A DNA stretch of 47,582 nt from Candidatus Thalassarchaeaceae archaeon (GTDB taxonomy: Archaea > Thermoplasmatota > Poseidoniia > Poseidoniales > Thalassarchaeaceae), in the NCBI GenBank assembly GCA_023268715.1, contig JALRLV010000012.1:1-47582 (forward strand). The letters run 5' to 3'. Under the pieces are notes generated by a model. The model was not told the origin of the DNA. It searched no databases and was given only the letters and a program-made list of their open reading frames with translations. Below are positions 25,886 through 38,591 of the stretch, piece after piece. The position numbers were made by a program, and so were the translations under genes. Position 1 is the stretch's first letter. Each line of letters begins with the position of its first letter.

Positions 25886-26728
25886 TCAATCGTAATTTAG
25901 CATCTCCCAAGCAATTAGTAGGTCTGATGCATTTATTCTACCTTGAGAAGAAAGGTGAGAGCCGGTTTCCATAGTCGAATATACTAGATCTTGATTTAGT
26001 AATGGGGCATGAATTCGTGTCCAATCGCCACCAACACCCATGCCCATAATAGCAATCTTTTGTTCAGACTCTTTTAGCATCCAAGCCGCCTCGAATAATT
26101 TCAATCCTGAATTCCTTCCACTGGTGTTGTAGCAGACTTTAATGATGTCTCCCGATTCTGCCATATCCTCGATATCATTGATGATTTCTGATGTGCTGCT
26201 GGGCTCTTCTGAAAAATGGCGAGAAGAAATTACCTTGGTTTTCCCTTTTGCAATCTGCATCAGTTCAGAACGTGTTTTTGAGTCGATATCTGCCTCCAGG
26301 TCTACCCAACTTACTCCACTGTCTATGGCCGCTCTAAGGACTGAGATCCTTTCTTCTTCAGATCCAGGGAAATGACCTCCCTGTCTGTCTGGACGACAGG
26401 TCAGTACTACTGGTAAATCGATTCCTCCTTTGAACGCCTCCAAAGCGCTCGATATATCGATTGAATCGAATGCTTGTGGGGTGTACTCCGGTGGAACATA
26501 TGTGGGCTTTCTGCGCCTCTCTCCTTCACTGGAATCGGGAATATCTTCAGGTTCAGGGAGTTTTTCCTCCACCCAAAGCTTGTCGAGGCGGACTTCGCAA
26601 AGGTCAGCGCCTACAGCCGTAGCGCGGGCAGCATCTGCGAGTATCTCATCAACCGAGCAACCGGATAGAGTCACACAGATTGTAGGTCTTCGCATTGGCC
26701 CGGCGACCGGAGAGGTCTGTTTAACCAT
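25886..26728 (-). CDS. aroD: 3-dehydroquinate dehydratase, type I
   Basis: A 280-residue TIM-barrel enzyme of the shikimate pathway that converts 3-dehydroquinate to 3-dehydroshikimate through a Schiff base. CEVRLDKLW and VVLTCRPDRQGGHF are the substrate-site strands; VISSRHF holds the catalytic His (H171) and IIKVCYNT the Schiff-base Lys (K197). Their spacing of 26 is close to the 27 of the Salmonella/E. coli enzyme (H143/K170). An insert of about 30 charged residues (60-90) lengthens it beyond the usual ~220-250. ATG 26728 is annotated; ATG 26695 (MRRPTICV) would trim an apparently non-conserved leader. aroA of the same pathway is about 6 kb away. Confidence 0.9.
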   Translation of the reverse strand: MVKQTSPVAGPMRRPTICVTLSGCSVDEILADAARATAVGADLCEVRLDKLWVEEKLPEPEDIPDSSEGERRRKPTYVPPEYTPQAFDSIDISSALEAFKGGIDLPVVLTCRPDRQGGHFPGSEEERISVLRAAIDSGVSWVDLEADIDSKTRSELMQIAKGKTKVISSRHFSEEPSSTSEIINDIEDMAESGDIIKVCYNTSGRNSGLKLFEAAWMLKESEQKIAIMGMGVGGDWTRIHAPLLNQDLVYSTMETGSHLSSQGRINASDLLIAWEMLNYD

Positions 26729-26743
26729 ATTCGTGGACCGATA

Positions 26744-26760
26744 CCCCTCCTATGGAGGGG
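26744..26760. repeat. Short hairpin CCCCTCC-TAT-GGAGGGG
   Basis: A perfect inverted repeat with 7-base arms and a TAT loop in the aroD-gyrB intergenic space. It is like the repeats at 38592 and 40400. Either divergent leader could include it. Confidence 0.45.
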
Positions 26761-26854
26761 AGAAACTGTAAATTTACTTTTACTTTCGATGTTTTTTGGA
26801 CACTGTCTAGGGAGGGTTGATTAACCCCCTGTGAGACCAAATTTAGTGGGACAG

Positions 26855-28871
<2,017 letters not shown>

Positions 28872-28880
28872 GGTGGTAAA

Positions 28881-31577
28881 ATGAGTGAAGAATTAGAGCG
28901 AAGATATGTCTCTGATGAGATGAAAGAGAGCTACATAAATTATGCAATGAGTGTGATTATTGGCAGAGCACTTCCAGATGTCAGGGACGGCCTGAAGCCC
29001 GTTCACAGACGTATTCTGTGGGGTATGCACCAAGCAGGTCACACCCACGACAAGAGTTACAGTAAGTCTGCAAGGTCTGTTGGAGAAGTGATGGGTAAGT
29101 ATCACCCACACGGAGACCAGGCCCTATACGACACTATGGTTAGAATGGCGCAAGACTTCTCCTTGAGATATCCATTAGTCGACGGTCAGGGTAATTTCGG
29201 CTCGATAGATGGCGACCCACCTGCAGCTATGAGGTACACCGAGAGTAGGCTAGATCGACTTTCTTCACATATGTTAGACGATATCAATAAGGACACTATT
29301 GACATGGTTGCAAACTTCGATGATAGTGAGAGTGAACCCACTGTTTTGCCCTCAAGGCTTCCTAATCTTTTGCTAAACGGTAGCGATGGTATCGCGGTTG
29401 GAATGGCAACAAAAATACCTCCTCACAACCTAAACGAAGTAGCCGCAGCAGTGCGATTTCACACCCAGAAGGTAATCGAAGAGGACCGGAAAAGATCCTT
29501 GGACAAACCACCACAAATTGATGCAATGGAGTACATGGAATATCTCAAAGGACCAGACTTCCCAACAGGAGCTACCATTTATGGAATAGATGGTATTCTA
29601 GACATGTACAGAACTGGGCAAGGAAGATTCCACATTCGTTCAGAGGCAGAGGTAAGAGATGATTCCTCAGGTAAGAAAATAGTCATCACTTCTATTCCAT
29701 ATCAAGTTAGAAAAGCGAGCATGTTGAAGGGAATTGCTGAGTTAGTTACGAAAGAAACAATCAAAGGCATTCGTGACATTCGTGATGAATCTAGTAAAGA
29801 AGGAATACGTGTAGTGATTGAAGTCAAGAATAATGCAGACCCACACGCAATCCTCAACCAATTATACCAATCGAGTAGATTGCAAGAATCGTATTCCGCT
29901 AACATGATGGGTATCCTGAATGGAGCTCCTGTGCAACTAGATTTGTCCACAATTCTGCACACCTATGTTCGCCATAGGGAGACTGTTATTGAGAGGCGAA
30001 CCCAGTTTGACTTGAACAAAGCAGAGGCAAGAGCGCACATTCTCGAAGGACTGATGGCGGCTCAGAAGAGAATGACCGAAATTATCGAAATCGGAAGAAA
30101 TTCAGACTCTAGAGATCAATTCGAATCTTACCTCAGAGGTGAAGAAAAATATCCAAAGATAAAGCGTTTTGACTTCTCAGAAAAGCAAGCGAAAGCGATA
30201 GCTGAACGTCGACTTTACCAACTTACCAAACTAAATGTAAAAGAGGTCGAAGAGGAGCTTACAAAACTGCAAGAGGCTATCAAAGAATACCAATCGATTC
30301 TTGACAGCCGCAAGCGAAGATTGGAAATTCTAATTTCTGAACTTGAGGAGGTAGTAGAAAAGCATGGGGATGAAAGGCGTAGCCACATTGACCCGACTCC
30401 GCTTTCAATGGACAGAGAGGACCTAGTAGCAGAACGCGCTCTAGTCATATCTCTAACTCAAGACAATTATATTCGCCACCTACCGGTAGAGGCCTTCCGT
30501 CTGCAAAACCGAGGTGGAAAAGGCCTCAAAGGAGTTGCAACCAAGGACGAAGATGCGCCTTCGGCTATTGTTACCTGCTTTTCCAAAGACAGGTTACTGA
30601 TTTTCACCGACCAAGGACGAGTTTACGGTTTACGAGCTTGGGAAACTCCTCTCGCTAGTAGATATGGAAGAGGAACTCACATTCGTAATTTATTACAAGG
30701 AATTAGAGATGATGAAAAAGTCATCTCGATACTGCCAATGGACAGAGAGTTAATTGAAAATCCAGAAGGCCACTACTTGATTTTCGCAACAAGCCAAGGC
30801 CGAATTAAGAGGAGTAACCTTTCTGATTATGTAAGAATTAATCGCAATGGAAAATATGCTTTGAAGTTTGCAAGCGAAGCTGATTCATTAGTACAGGTAA
30901 GACCCGCAACTGACGCAGACCATGTTGTTTTGGTATCTTCAGGAGGTTATGCTTGCCGGTTCTTGCCTGCGGAAGTCAAGACAAGGGCCGACCCTTCAAC
31001 TGGAGAGATTCAGACAACTCACACAGTTAGAGTTCAAGGTAGAGTCAGCCAGGGTGTAAGTGGAATGAAATTGCAATCCGGAGATAGTGTAATCGGAATG
31101 ATTGTCACTGATGATTTCGACACCAGTGTACTCACAATTTCCAAATATGGTATGGCAAAGAGAAGCCGCTTAGGTTCTGGAAGTATGATTCAAGTTACAG
31201 GTGAAGATGGAACACAACTTGTTGATGACGAGGGTGATCCTGTGATGGAGAGGGATGGCTACAGAAAGACCAATCGTGGTACTAAAGGGGTTCGAACAAT
31301 GGCATTATCTGAGAAAGATATGATTGTTGGTGTAAGACAAATCCCTGATTTATCTGATCAATTATTCATGTTGACTGGAAGTGGAATGATGATTCGTATG
31401 CCTGCGACTCAAACCAAAGAAACATTAGGTAAGGTGACAAAAGGTACGAGAATAATGGAATTGAGAGGTGCAGACAAAAAGTCCCACGTCGATGAAATAA
31501 TCTTCGTAGCACGTCTTCCTGCTGAACTCATCGATGAGGATGAAGATGATTCCGACGGAGCGAAAGAGGAAGAATGA
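28881..31577 (+). CDS. gyrA: DNA gyrase subunit A
   Basis: The 898-residue cleavage subunit. [10 protein letters not shown] holds the catalytic Tyr (Y119). The winged-helix region includes '[18 protein letters not shown]' and [19 protein letters not shown] coiled-coil arm occupies about 370-500, and the C-terminal beta-pinwheel begins near 520. The GyrA box reads QNRGGKG (542-548) where bacterial gyrases have QRRGGKG. The box is needed for DNA wrapping, so this is a true gyrase with one changed residue and not a topoisomerase IV. The tail is acidic. GAGGTGGT precedes the ATG. Confidence 0.97.
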   Translation: MSEELERRYVSDEMKESYINYAMSVIIGRALPDVRDGLKPVHRRILWGMHQAGHTHDKSYSKSARSVGEVMGKYHPHGDQALYDTMVRMAQDFSLRYPLVDGQGNFGSIDGDPPAAMRYTESRLDRLSSHMLDDINKDTIDMVANFDDSESEPTVLPSRLPNLLLNGSDGIAVGMATKIPPHNLNEVAAAVRFHTQKVIEEDRKRSLDKPPQIDAMEYMEYLKGPDFPTGATIYGIDGILDMYRTGQGRFHIRSEAEVRDDSSGKKIVITSIPYQVRKASMLKGIAELVTKETIKGIRDIRDESSKEGIRVVIEVKNNADPHAILNQLYQSSRLQESYSANMMGILNGAPVQLDLSTILHTYVRHRETVIERRTQFDLNKAEARAHILEGLMAAQKRMTEIIEIGRNSDSRDQFESYLRGEEKYPKIKRFDFSEKQAKAIAERRLYQLTKLNVKEVEEELTKLQEAIKEYQSILDSRKRRLEILISELEEVVEKHGDERRSHIDPTPLSMDREDLVAERALVISLTQDNYIRHLPVEAFRLQNRGGKGLKGVATKDEDAPSAIVTCFSKDRLLIFTDQGRVYGLRAWETPLASRYGRGTHIRNLLQGIRDDEKVISILPMDRELIENPEGHYLIFATSQGRIKRSNLSDYVRINRNGKYALKFASEADSLVQVRPATDADHVVLVSSGGYACRFLPAEVKTRADPSTGEIQTTHTVRVQGRVSQGVSGMKLQSGDSVIGMIVTDDFDTSVLTISKYGMAKRSRLGSGSMIQVTGEDGTQLVDDEGDPVMERDGYRKTNRGTKGVRTMALSEKDMIVGVRQIPDLSDQLFMLTGSGMMIRMPATQTKETLGKVTKGTRIMELRGADKKSHVDEIIFVARLPAELIDEDEDDSDGAKEEE

Positions 31578-31623
31578 TTCCAACCGCTCGCCTTAAGCCA
31601 CAATCTTAGGTCGCCGGTGCACT

Positions 31624-31710
31624 GCGGCAGTCGCATAGCCTGGCCATTGCGCTGGATTGCTAATCCAGTGGTGTTTCACCTCGGGAGTTCGAATCTCCCC
31701 TGCCGCGCCA
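31624..31710 (+). tRNA. tRNA-Ser (anticodon GCU), CCA encoded
   Basis: Acceptor arms GCGGCAG (31624-31630) and CTGCCGC (31700-31706) pair fully. The anticodon stem CTGGA/TCCAG encloses TTGCTAA, with anticodon GCT at 31659-31661. A long variable arm (about 31669-31682) marks it as a class II (Ser) tRNA. The T arm GGGAG-TTCGAAT-CTCCC follows. Discriminator G31707 and an encoded CCA end it. No intron. Confidence 0.96.
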
Positions 31711-31752
31711 CCAATAATAAGCAGAGGTTTGATGCTTTCATAGGTCGTCTCG

Positions 31753-32604
31753 ATGGTTGTGAGCGTATCCAGCTGGTTGGCTGCCGGCCTTGCCGGCTTG
31801 GCGATTATAGGGCTCCTATCTCTACTCGCAATATGGATTAGAGTTCAGAGATTACGGCCTTCTAATGACCGTTCATGGGTCAATGATAATTCTCGTAATG
31901 CGACCATAGAATTCGATGGAGATAAAGCAAAAATAAAGAATATTCGTGATTTTGATTGGCGCTCTACGAAGGATTTTGATGAGAGATGGATCGACGATGA
32001 ATTCGACCTAAGTAAGGTAGATTCTATCTGGTTAACTCTGGAATATTTTGACCCTAAACACAGACAAATGGCACACACAATTCTCTCATTTCAATTTGAA
32101 GACGGGCGGCGACTAGCCTGCTCGATTGAAGTCAGAAGAGAACAAGGCGAGAAATACCACCCCTTGAAAGGACTTTTTCGCGAATACGAATTAATCTATG
32201 TCTGGGCTACAGAAAGGGATGTCATTGGAGTTCGTACCCGTTGCAGAAAACACTCGGTAACTCATCTATTCAAGGCAGTAGTATTGGGCCTTGGAAACGA
32301 ACGAAGAATGCTTGAATCCTATCTAAAGAGGACTAACGATTTAGCACAGAATCCTGAATGGTATAACACAATCACCAATACCTGTACTACAAATATCGTC
32401 AGACACGTAAACGAGGTCTATCCAAAACGAGTACCAAGAGCCATTTCCATACTGATGCCGGGACTTAGCCCGAAGATGTTAGAGCGTGCAAATTTAATTG
32501 AGATGAAAGGAACGCTTGAGGAAACATTGGCGGCTTGTGAAATAGATGAAAAAGCAATGTCTTGGAATGGTGAGGGTGATTTTGGAGATGTCATTCGGAC
32601 CTAG
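31753..32604 (+). CDS. DUF4105-family membrane-anchored protein (Lnb-like)
   Basis: 283 residues with one N-terminal span (about 8-28) and a DUF4105 domain. The typical chain is seen: FDWRSTKDFDERW, MAHTILSF (H108), CSIEVRREQGEKY, EYELIYVWATERD, then PEWYNTITNTCTTNI with a conserved Cys (C211). Bacterial DUF4105 proteins include Lnb, reported to move an acyl chain onto the amino group of lipoproteins, with a Cys/His pair. In an archaeon with different lipids the substrate would be different or unknown. ATG 31753 lies 43 nt after the tRNA. The family assignment is by motif order; the function is open. Confidence 0.78.
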   Translation: MVVSVSSWLAAGLAGLAIIGLLSLLAIWIRVQRLRPSNDRSWVNDNSRNATIEFDGDKAKIKNIRDFDWRSTKDFDERWIDDEFDLSKVDSIWLTLEYFDPKHRQMAHTILSFQFEDGRRLACSIEVRREQGEKYHPLKGLFREYELIYVWATERDVIGVRTRCRKHSVTHLFKAVVLGLGNERRMLESYLKRTNDLAQNPEWYNTITNTCTTNIVRHVNEVYPKRVPRAISILMPGLSPKMLERANLIEMKGTLEETLAACEIDEKAMSWNGEGDFGDVIRT

Positions 32605-32670
32605 ATTTGTTTGATGGAAATTCTCTATTGCATATCGTTGGGTTGAATTGTATAGCCTCGATGAGAGGTT

Positions 32671-33858
32671 GTGCTGAGCATACCCCAGATGCATCTCTCC
32701 GGCTCTCACGAGTGGAGTTTGCCTCCGTCCAAAAGCCACATCATTCGATGGTTAACGATGATTTCTCAAAGTAATTCTACCTGTTTAATCAAGTTTAACA
32801 AAACACCTGGAGCTGATGTTAATTCAATGGCAAAATGCCTTGAGAATATGGGGGTTAATGTTGAACGGAACAAAGAGGGTTGGCTTATCACACCTCCAAA
32901 ACAGGGCCTCAGTGCTCCGAATATAGGACTGAATTGTGGCAACTCAGGAACTTCCGCGAGAGTCCTAAGTGCCCTTGTTGCAACAATGGGTGAAAAGGTC
33001 AAATTGGATGGCGATGAATCATTACGAGCAAGAAGTAGTAGTCTTGGAAAAATCTTGAGAGATTTGCAAGTGAATGTGGATAGTGATTCATTACCCGTTA
33101 TTGTAAATGGAAAAATGAAAGGTGTAGCTACTGTAGATCTTAGTAAATCAAGCCAGCCACTTAGCGCATTAATTCTAGCATCTCCAAGCCTCGAGGAGGC
33201 GATTGAGATACACGTCAAAGGAGAAGCAGTAAGTAGGGGTTATCTTGGCATGACTTTTGACATTGCTCGAAGTTGTGGCTGCCCAATAGAAATGAGTTCT
33301 CGATTGATTCTTGAGCCCTGGAATGTAAATCCACCCAATGAAATCGATATCCCGCCTGAATTGAGCCTCTTCCCAATGGCGATTCTGTTAGAAATACTCC
33401 ATGATGGATTGAACTTACAAACTGAATTGGCAACATACGACCCGTTGCTATTGATGGCATTTGACGCGATTGATAGGGCAAATGGGAGTGAAGTCGATTT
33501 GAGGGACGCGAGTGATTTAGTCACCCCAGCCGCTGTTTGGATGGCCTTAGGTGAGGGAGGGAGTATAACCGGAATTCCACACGCACGCGGGAAGGAATCA
33601 GATAGAATTCTGCGTACTGTGGAACTATTGCAGTCATTCGGCATGAATGCGGAAGAGACCATAGATGGCCTTGTTATACCTGGTGGGCAGACTCCTAATG
33701 CACCAAATGAGCCAGTTCAAACCCACATGGACCATCGATTGGCGATGGTTGCAATGATTCTTGCGAGCAAGGTTGGGGGAGACATCATTGATGCAGAGAT
33801 TTGTGAGGTTTCACATCCTGGATTTATACAGCAATTATTTGCCTTATCTCAACCATGA
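32671..33858 (+). CDS. aroA: 3-phosphoshikimate 1-carboxyvinyltransferase (EPSP synthase)
   Basis: A 395-residue enzyme of the shikimate pathway that joins PEP and shikimate-3-phosphate. LPPSKSHIIRWL is the N-terminal substrate loop. LNCGNSGTSARVLSAL is the PEP-binding region, PHARGKESDRI matches the 'xxxRxKESDR' motif, and DHRLAMVA lies near the C-terminus. It is slightly shorter than the usual ~430. The start is GTG 32671 after GAGAGGTT, or ATG 32689. It overlaps the 3' end of mutL on the other strand by 10 nt. Confidence 0.93.
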   Translation: MLSIPQMHLSGSHEWSLPPSKSHIIRWLTMISQSNSTCLIKFNKTPGADVNSMAKCLENMGVNVERNKEGWLITPPKQGLSAPNIGLNCGNSGTSARVLSALVATMGEKVKLDGDESLRARSSSLGKILRDLQVNVDSDSLPVIVNGKMKGVATVDLSKSSQPLSALILASPSLEEAIEIHVKGEAVSRGYLGMTFDIARSCGCPIEMSSRLILEPWNVNPPNEIDIPPELSLFPMAILLEILHDGLNLQTELATYDPLLLMAFDAIDRANGSEVDLRDASDLVTPAAVWMALGEGGSITGIPHARGKESDRILRTVELLQSFGMNAEETIDGLVIPGGQTPNAPNEPVQTHMDHRLAMVAMILASKVGGDIIDAEICEVSHPGFIQQLFALSQP

Positions 33859-35816
33859 CGACCGAAGTGACGATCTAAGTGCTTCATCGTTAATCGAAGC
33901 ACTGTAGGCCTGCCGTGAACACAAGCCCATGGATTCGGAACGGTTCTCATATCCTGTAATAATCTCCTCATTTGAGCGAGGTTCAACTTTTCATTTGCCT
34001 TGACCGCACCTCGACAGGATCTCATAAATGCAATATGATCTCGGAGGTTTGTGACAGCATCAAACTCCTCTGTTCCATCTGGAGTACTTACTAACTCGAT
34101 TAACAAATCTTGAAGAAATTTTTCTAAGGATTCACTCCCTATCAAAACCTCCGGCACTCGTGAAATTAGTAGTGAGTCATTGTGTGCTTCGAATGCGATT
34201 CCCAAATTCTCTAGTGTCGACCGTCGAGAAATAGCTGCAGCCTTCTGTCTCGAACCAATAGAAAGAGAAATTGGGGTCAGTAAATCTTGACCTTCCCAAC
34301 TGACCATCTGTTCACGTAACCGCTCATAGCGAATTCGTTCATGGAGAGCGTGTTGGTCTACTATGAATAACTCATCATCTCCCTCGGCTAAGATGTAAGA
34401 ATCGGACAACTGCGCTAATGGATTCATCTCTGGAAGTTCGGGAATTACCGCTGATTTCGGAATTGGCTCGTCTAGTGGAGAAGTTGAACTGCCAGCCGCG
34501 TGTCTATGCAATTCTCTTTCCTCTGAAGACAGAGAAGGAGTTGTGGGTTCGGATTCCATTCCAGGCAGAGTATCCTGTTCCGTGATATATTCAGAAGTAG
34601 ATTTTGATTGACTGCGAACATTAGGTTCCACAGAATGACGAATGCTAGAAAATCGAGTCTGGACTGTTTGATTTTCACTAGCAGCGCTAGCCCATTCTGG
34701 TAGATTTGTTTCAGGTGGTGCGGGAGGATTTGCCTCTGATCTCTCTGAGATACCCTCCAGAATAGTTTCTTCACTAGCTTCTGGCCTAGTTGCGATTTGC
34801 GAAAGTGTGTGTTTTATCGAACGTTCAAGTCGCTCCAATACACGCCATGAATTCTTCAATCGGACCTCTCTTTTTGTTGGGTGAACATTGACATCTACCT
34901 CGTCTGCAGGTAGGCGTAGCAATAGAACGCCGATTGGATGTCTGCCCACCATCAATCGAGTATGATAACCACGTCTGACGGATTGAAGAAATGGACCAGG
35001 GGCTACCGGCCTCCCGTTGACTAGGATGTGAACATCATCCGCTCTACTCCTAGTCAGTCCCGGTGGGGAAATCCAACCTGTCCATTTCTCATCACCTGGA
35101 GCATCATCATCAGCCTCAGAAGAAATAAGTGGAATTAGTTCTGAAGATGTTGAACCGAACAAATCGTACAATCGGTCTTCTGCTGATTCTGCTGGAGGAC
35201 AATCCAATACCTTCCTACCATCCACTTCGATGAAAATACCAGCATTAGGCTCGGCCAATGCCATTTGTACACCAACATCAACAATGGCTGCAGTTTCAGT
35301 TGAAGGACGGCGTTGGAAGGAAAGTCGCGCTGGAACTTTAGCGAATAGGTTGAGAACATCGATTTGAGTACCTGGAGCAATTCCAGCAGCCTCTACCTCT
35401 CCAACAATACCATTATCCACTCGAATTTGAACCCCATCGCCCTCTCCAATTCTACTAGCAACGATTAGTTCACTAACCGCTCCAATCGATGCCAAAGCCT
35501 CTCCTCGAAATCCCTTAGTTTCAATATGGCTCAAGTCTTCTGGCCCAGAGAGTTTGCTGGTTGCGTGGCGTGTTATAGCCAATGGCAATTCGTCTTTTGG
35601 AATACCATGACCATCATCGATAACAGTGATTCGGTCAAAACCACCCCGTTCGATTTCGACTCTAATTCGATTGGCACTAGCATCGATTGAATTTTCAATT
35701 AGTTCCTTAACAACTTGAGCGGGCCTTTCAACAACCTCGCCTGCTGCGATTTTTCCGATGGTTAACTCATCGAGTTGCTTTATCGAAACTCTTTCTGGCT
35801 TCTCTAAAGATGCCAT
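33849..35816 (-). CDS. mutL: DNA mismatch repair protein MutL (endonuclease type)
   Basis: 655 residues. The GHKL ATPase domain (1-330) has GKIAAGEVVERP, ELIENSIDA, DDGHGIP and GFRGEALASIG. A variable Ser/Thr/Glu/Pro-rich linker (about 340-460) leads to the C-terminal dimerisation domain. DQHALHERIRYE (487-498) fits DQHA(x)2E(x)4E, the metal-binding endonuclease motif of MutL proteins from species lacking MutH, and SCRGAVKANE follows. After mismatch recognition by MutS it should nick the daughter strand. The ATG lies 2 nt after the mutS stop with GGAGGAG ahead. Confidence 0.95.
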   Translation of the reverse strand: MASLEKPERVSIKQLDELTIGKIAAGEVVERPAQVVKELIENSIDASANRIRVEIERGGFDRITVIDDGHGIPKDELPLAITRHATSKLSGPEDLSHIETKGFRGEALASIGAVSELIVASRIGEGDGVQIRVDNGIVGEVEAAGIAPGTQIDVLNLFAKVPARLSFQRRPSTETAAIVDVGVQMALAEPNAGIFIEVDGRKVLDCPPAESAEDRLYDLFGSTSSELIPLISSEADDDAPGDEKWTGWISPPGLTRSRADDVHILVNGRPVAPGPFLQSVRRGYHTRLMVGRHPIGVLLLRLPADEVDVNVHPTKREVRLKNSWRVLERLERSIKHTLSQIATRPEASEETILEGISERSEANPPAPPETNLPEWASAASENQTVQTRFSSIRHSVEPNVRSQSKSTSEYITEQDTLPGMESEPTTPSLSSEERELHRHAAGSSTSPLDEPIPKSAVIPELPEMNPLAQLSDSYILAEGDDELFIVDQHALHERIRYERLREQMVSWEGQDLLTPISLSIGSRQKAAAISRRSTLENLGIAFEAHNDSLLISRVPEVLIGSESLEKFLQDLLIELVSTPDGTEEFDAVTNLRDHIAFMRSCRGAVKANEKLNLAQMRRLLQDMRTVPNPWACVHGRPTVLRLTMKHLDRHFGRHG

Positions 35817-35818
35817 TA

Positions 35819-38515
35819 CTACTCCTCCAATTGTTTTCCATCAAGGGTGTTATTGAGAGCTGCTCTCATTGCGTAGAGCGCCTCTAATGCCTCTCGAGGA
35901 GTAAGTGTATCAGGGTCAAGAGATTCTAGCCTCTCTGCTATTTCACGAAGTACTGGGTCTTCTTGAACTACTATTTCCTTGGCGGGCTCTTGATTTGAAA
36001 TATACTGATTAGACATTGGTGGTTTTTCTCCAGTAGGTAGCATCCAACCGTAAAGACTGGACTGCCCTGATTCCCTACTATCGGGCGTCCCGTCGCTACC
36101 TGCCCTAGCACCTTGTGCTTGAGCTTCGAGGAAAATTAGCAAGTCGCGTGCTCTCTCAACTACTCCAATGGGAAGTCCTGCTAGAGCAGCGACTTGCACG
36201 CCATATGAATCGTCACAAGGCCCATCGGCAACAGTATGTAGGAATCGGATTTCACCCTTGACATCGGCAACCTGAACATGGATATTTACCAATCCTTCAA
36301 TCTCATCAGCCAAGCCGACCAATTGGTGATAATGAGTTGCGAAAAGTGTTCTGGCACCAACTCTAGTGGATATGTCTTCAGTAACAGACCACGCGATTGC
36401 TAAGCCGTCGAAAGTTGAGGTACCCCTCCCTACCTCATCGAGTAGAATCAAACTTCGAGGTGTGGCTCTTCGTAGGATATGAGCAACCTCAATCATTTCC
36501 ATCATGAATGTCGAACGACCTCGACGTAAATCATCATGCGCTCCAACTCTTGTGAATACTCTATCCACTATGCCAATTTTTGCTTTTTCAGCGGGCACAA
36601 ATGATCCAGCCTGAGCGAGTATAGAGATTAGCGCAGTTTGTCTAAGATACGTCGACTTACCACCCATATTTGGACCGGTTAAGAGGAGGAATTTTCGACG
36701 TTTATCGAAACTTATTCCATTCGGTACAAAGCGGCCATCGCCTTCCAATACAGGATGACGACCAGCTACTATCTCCATCGTAGAGTCGTGTTTGATATCC
36801 GGTCGATTCCAAGAGTGTTTTCTAGCATGATTAGCGAAGGCTGAAAGGACATCCGCGGATGCTATCTTTCGACCTAATTCACTCAGTTTAGCCGCTTGTG
36901 AGGCAACCTCTTGACGGAGTTCTAGAAATAATTCATGTTCAAGCGCGTTTGCTCTATCATCTGCTGTCAAAATGACTTCTTCCCACTCCTTCAAATCCTC
37001 GGTAGTAAATCTCTCGGCATTGGTCATGGTTTGTCTTCGACGATACTCTTCAGGTATCTTATCCAAATGAGATTTAGTGACTTCAATGAAAAAGCCAAAC
37101 TGACGATTTTGCTTGACCTTGAGGCTTGGAATATCGAGTCTTTCACGCTCTCTTGATTCGAATCTCTTCAGCCAATCTGTACCTTCTCCGGCCTTCTGAC
37201 GTAGATCGTCAAGTTGCTCATTAACTCCATTTTGGAAAATACCACCATCTCGGATAGTCATCGGAGGCTCTTCAACAACTCTAGATGCAATATGGTGCAT
37301 TAGAGGGTCGAGATCAGACAATCCTTTTGCACATTGGTGCAGTAACTCAGAGTCTCCTTCAGAAAGTAATCCCTGCAGTCGCGGCATTCTCTCCAAACAA
37401 TCTGCGACTGCAACCAAGTCTCTGGCATTGGCCCTACCGTAGGCCAAGCGAGTTGAAAGTCGCTCTAAGTCGCGCATCGACTTGAGCGTCTCACGAATAT
37501 TATCCAAGCGCCGAGGGGCGCGAATTAGGCTTGCAACAGCAGACTGTCTCGCAGCAATTTTCTCAGAATCAGTTAGTGGGCGTAGAATCCATTCCTTCAG
37601 TTGTCTTCTCCCCATCCAAGTACGAGTACAATCGATGGCTTGGACAAGCGATCCTTCCTTCTCTCCGGCTAGTGTATGTGTCAACTCTAGGTTGCGTAGT
37701 GTTGTTTGGTCGAGTACGAGATGGCCATCATCGGCGTCGAAATGGACCTCGCGAAGAGGTACGACATCGACGAGGTGTAACTTTGTTAGATATCCAGCAG
37801 CTAGACCACAAGCCTCCATTGCTAAGGGTCTGCGATCTAGGTCAACTGAACCAAGATCGACTAAATCTAGGTGGTCTCTTACCACCTGAAGATGCTGCTC
37901 TTTACCGCCTTCATGAACGCTCATTGTAACATTGTCCAACGAAGACAACAGTGCACGAGACTCTTCACTCTCGGCTTCGCGCCGACCGAGAACTAATTCA
38001 CTTGGCGACCATCTCTGTAATTCATCACGAACTCGCTCATAGCGTCCGGCTCCAGAGTGCTCTTGCAACCATGCTCTACCTGTTGAAGAATCAAGGATTG
38101 CAAGACCTATACCATCGCCTCGAGAGATAAGACCTGCAAGCAAACTTGAGCCATCTTCTCCAATCAAATCCTCCTCGTAAAGCGAACCTGGGGTGTATAC
38201 CCGAGTGACTACTCTCTCGAGAATTTTCGAACCTGGTCGAAGTTCTTCTTCTTGTTCACACAGTGTGACCTTGTGCCCTGCTCGAAGCATACCCTGCAGA
38301 TAGGTTTCAACAGAATGCCAGGGTACACCAGCCATTGGAACCGGTTGGTCCGCGCTCTTGTCTCGACTAGTCAGAGTGATTCCGAGTACTTCGGAAGCTA
38401 TTTCCGCATCTTCATAGAACATCTCATAGAAATCACCCATCCTGAAAAAAAGTACAGTATCGGGGTGCTGCGCCTTAATTTCGGCAAATTGATCAAGCAT
38501 TGAACGCTTTGCCAT
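35819..38515 (-). CDS. mutS: DNA mismatch repair protein MutS
   Basis: A MutS1 protein of 898 residues. GDFYEMF near the N-terminus holds the Phe-x-Glu pair (F29, E31) that reads the mismatch. The connector, lever and clamp regions follow, then the ATPase with GPNMGGKST (614-622), the DEVGRGTST Walker B block and FATHYHQL. The C-terminal region (about 790-898) has the helix-turn-helix and a short dimer tail. ATG 38515, preceded by GGAGGG with 7 nt spacing, is preferred over ATG 38530. mutS and mutL form one operon. MutS/MutL are uncommon in archaea and are generally seen as bacterial acquisitions. Confidence 0.96.
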   Translation of the reverse strand: MAKRSMLDQFAEIKAQHPDTVLFFRMGDFYEMFYEDAEIASEVLGITLTSRDKSADQPVPMAGVPWHSVETYLQGMLRAGHKVTLCEQEEELRPGSKILERVVTRVYTPGSLYEEDLIGEDGSSLLAGLISRGDGIGLAILDSSTGRAWLQEHSGAGRYERVRDELQRWSPSELVLGRREAESEESRALLSSLDNVTMSVHEGGKEQHLQVVRDHLDLVDLGSVDLDRRPLAMEACGLAAGYLTKLHLVDVVPLREVHFDADDGHLVLDQTTLRNLELTHTLAGEKEGSLVQAIDCTRTWMGRRQLKEWILRPLTDSEKIAARQSAVASLIRAPRRLDNIRETLKSMRDLERLSTRLAYGRANARDLVAVADCLERMPRLQGLLSEGDSELLHQCAKGLSDLDPLMHHIASRVVEEPPMTIRDGGIFQNGVNEQLDDLRQKAGEGTDWLKRFESRERERLDIPSLKVKQNRQFGFFIEVTKSHLDKIPEEYRRRQTMTNAERFTTEDLKEWEEVILTADDRANALEHELFLELRQEVASQAAKLSELGRKIASADVLSAFANHARKHSWNRPDIKHDSTMEIVAGRHPVLEGDGRFVPNGISFDKRRKFLLLTGPNMGGKSTYLRQTALISILAQAGSFVPAEKAKIGIVDRVFTRVGAHDDLRRGRSTFMMEMIEVAHILRRATPRSLILLDEVGRGTSTFDGLAIAWSVTEDISTRVGARTLFATHYHQLVGLADEIEGLVNIHVQVADVKGEIRFLHTVADGPCDDSYGVQVAALAGLPIGVVERARDLLIFLEAQAQGARAGSDGTPDSRESGQSSLYGWMLPTGEKPPMSNQYISNQEPAKEIVVQEDPVLREIAERLESLDPDTLTPREALEALYAMRAALNNTLDGKQLEE

Positions 38516-38591
38516 ATCAATTCCCTCCATCGCTTACGCAGCGCGTGGGCTATGTCTGTGAGCGGAGGGTGCATAAGCAATCCTGTGCAAA

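Noticed and set aside
26768-26777. GTAAATTTAC palindrome as gyrB operator
   Set aside because: A 10-bp AT-rich palindrome is common by chance and has no partner copy nearby.
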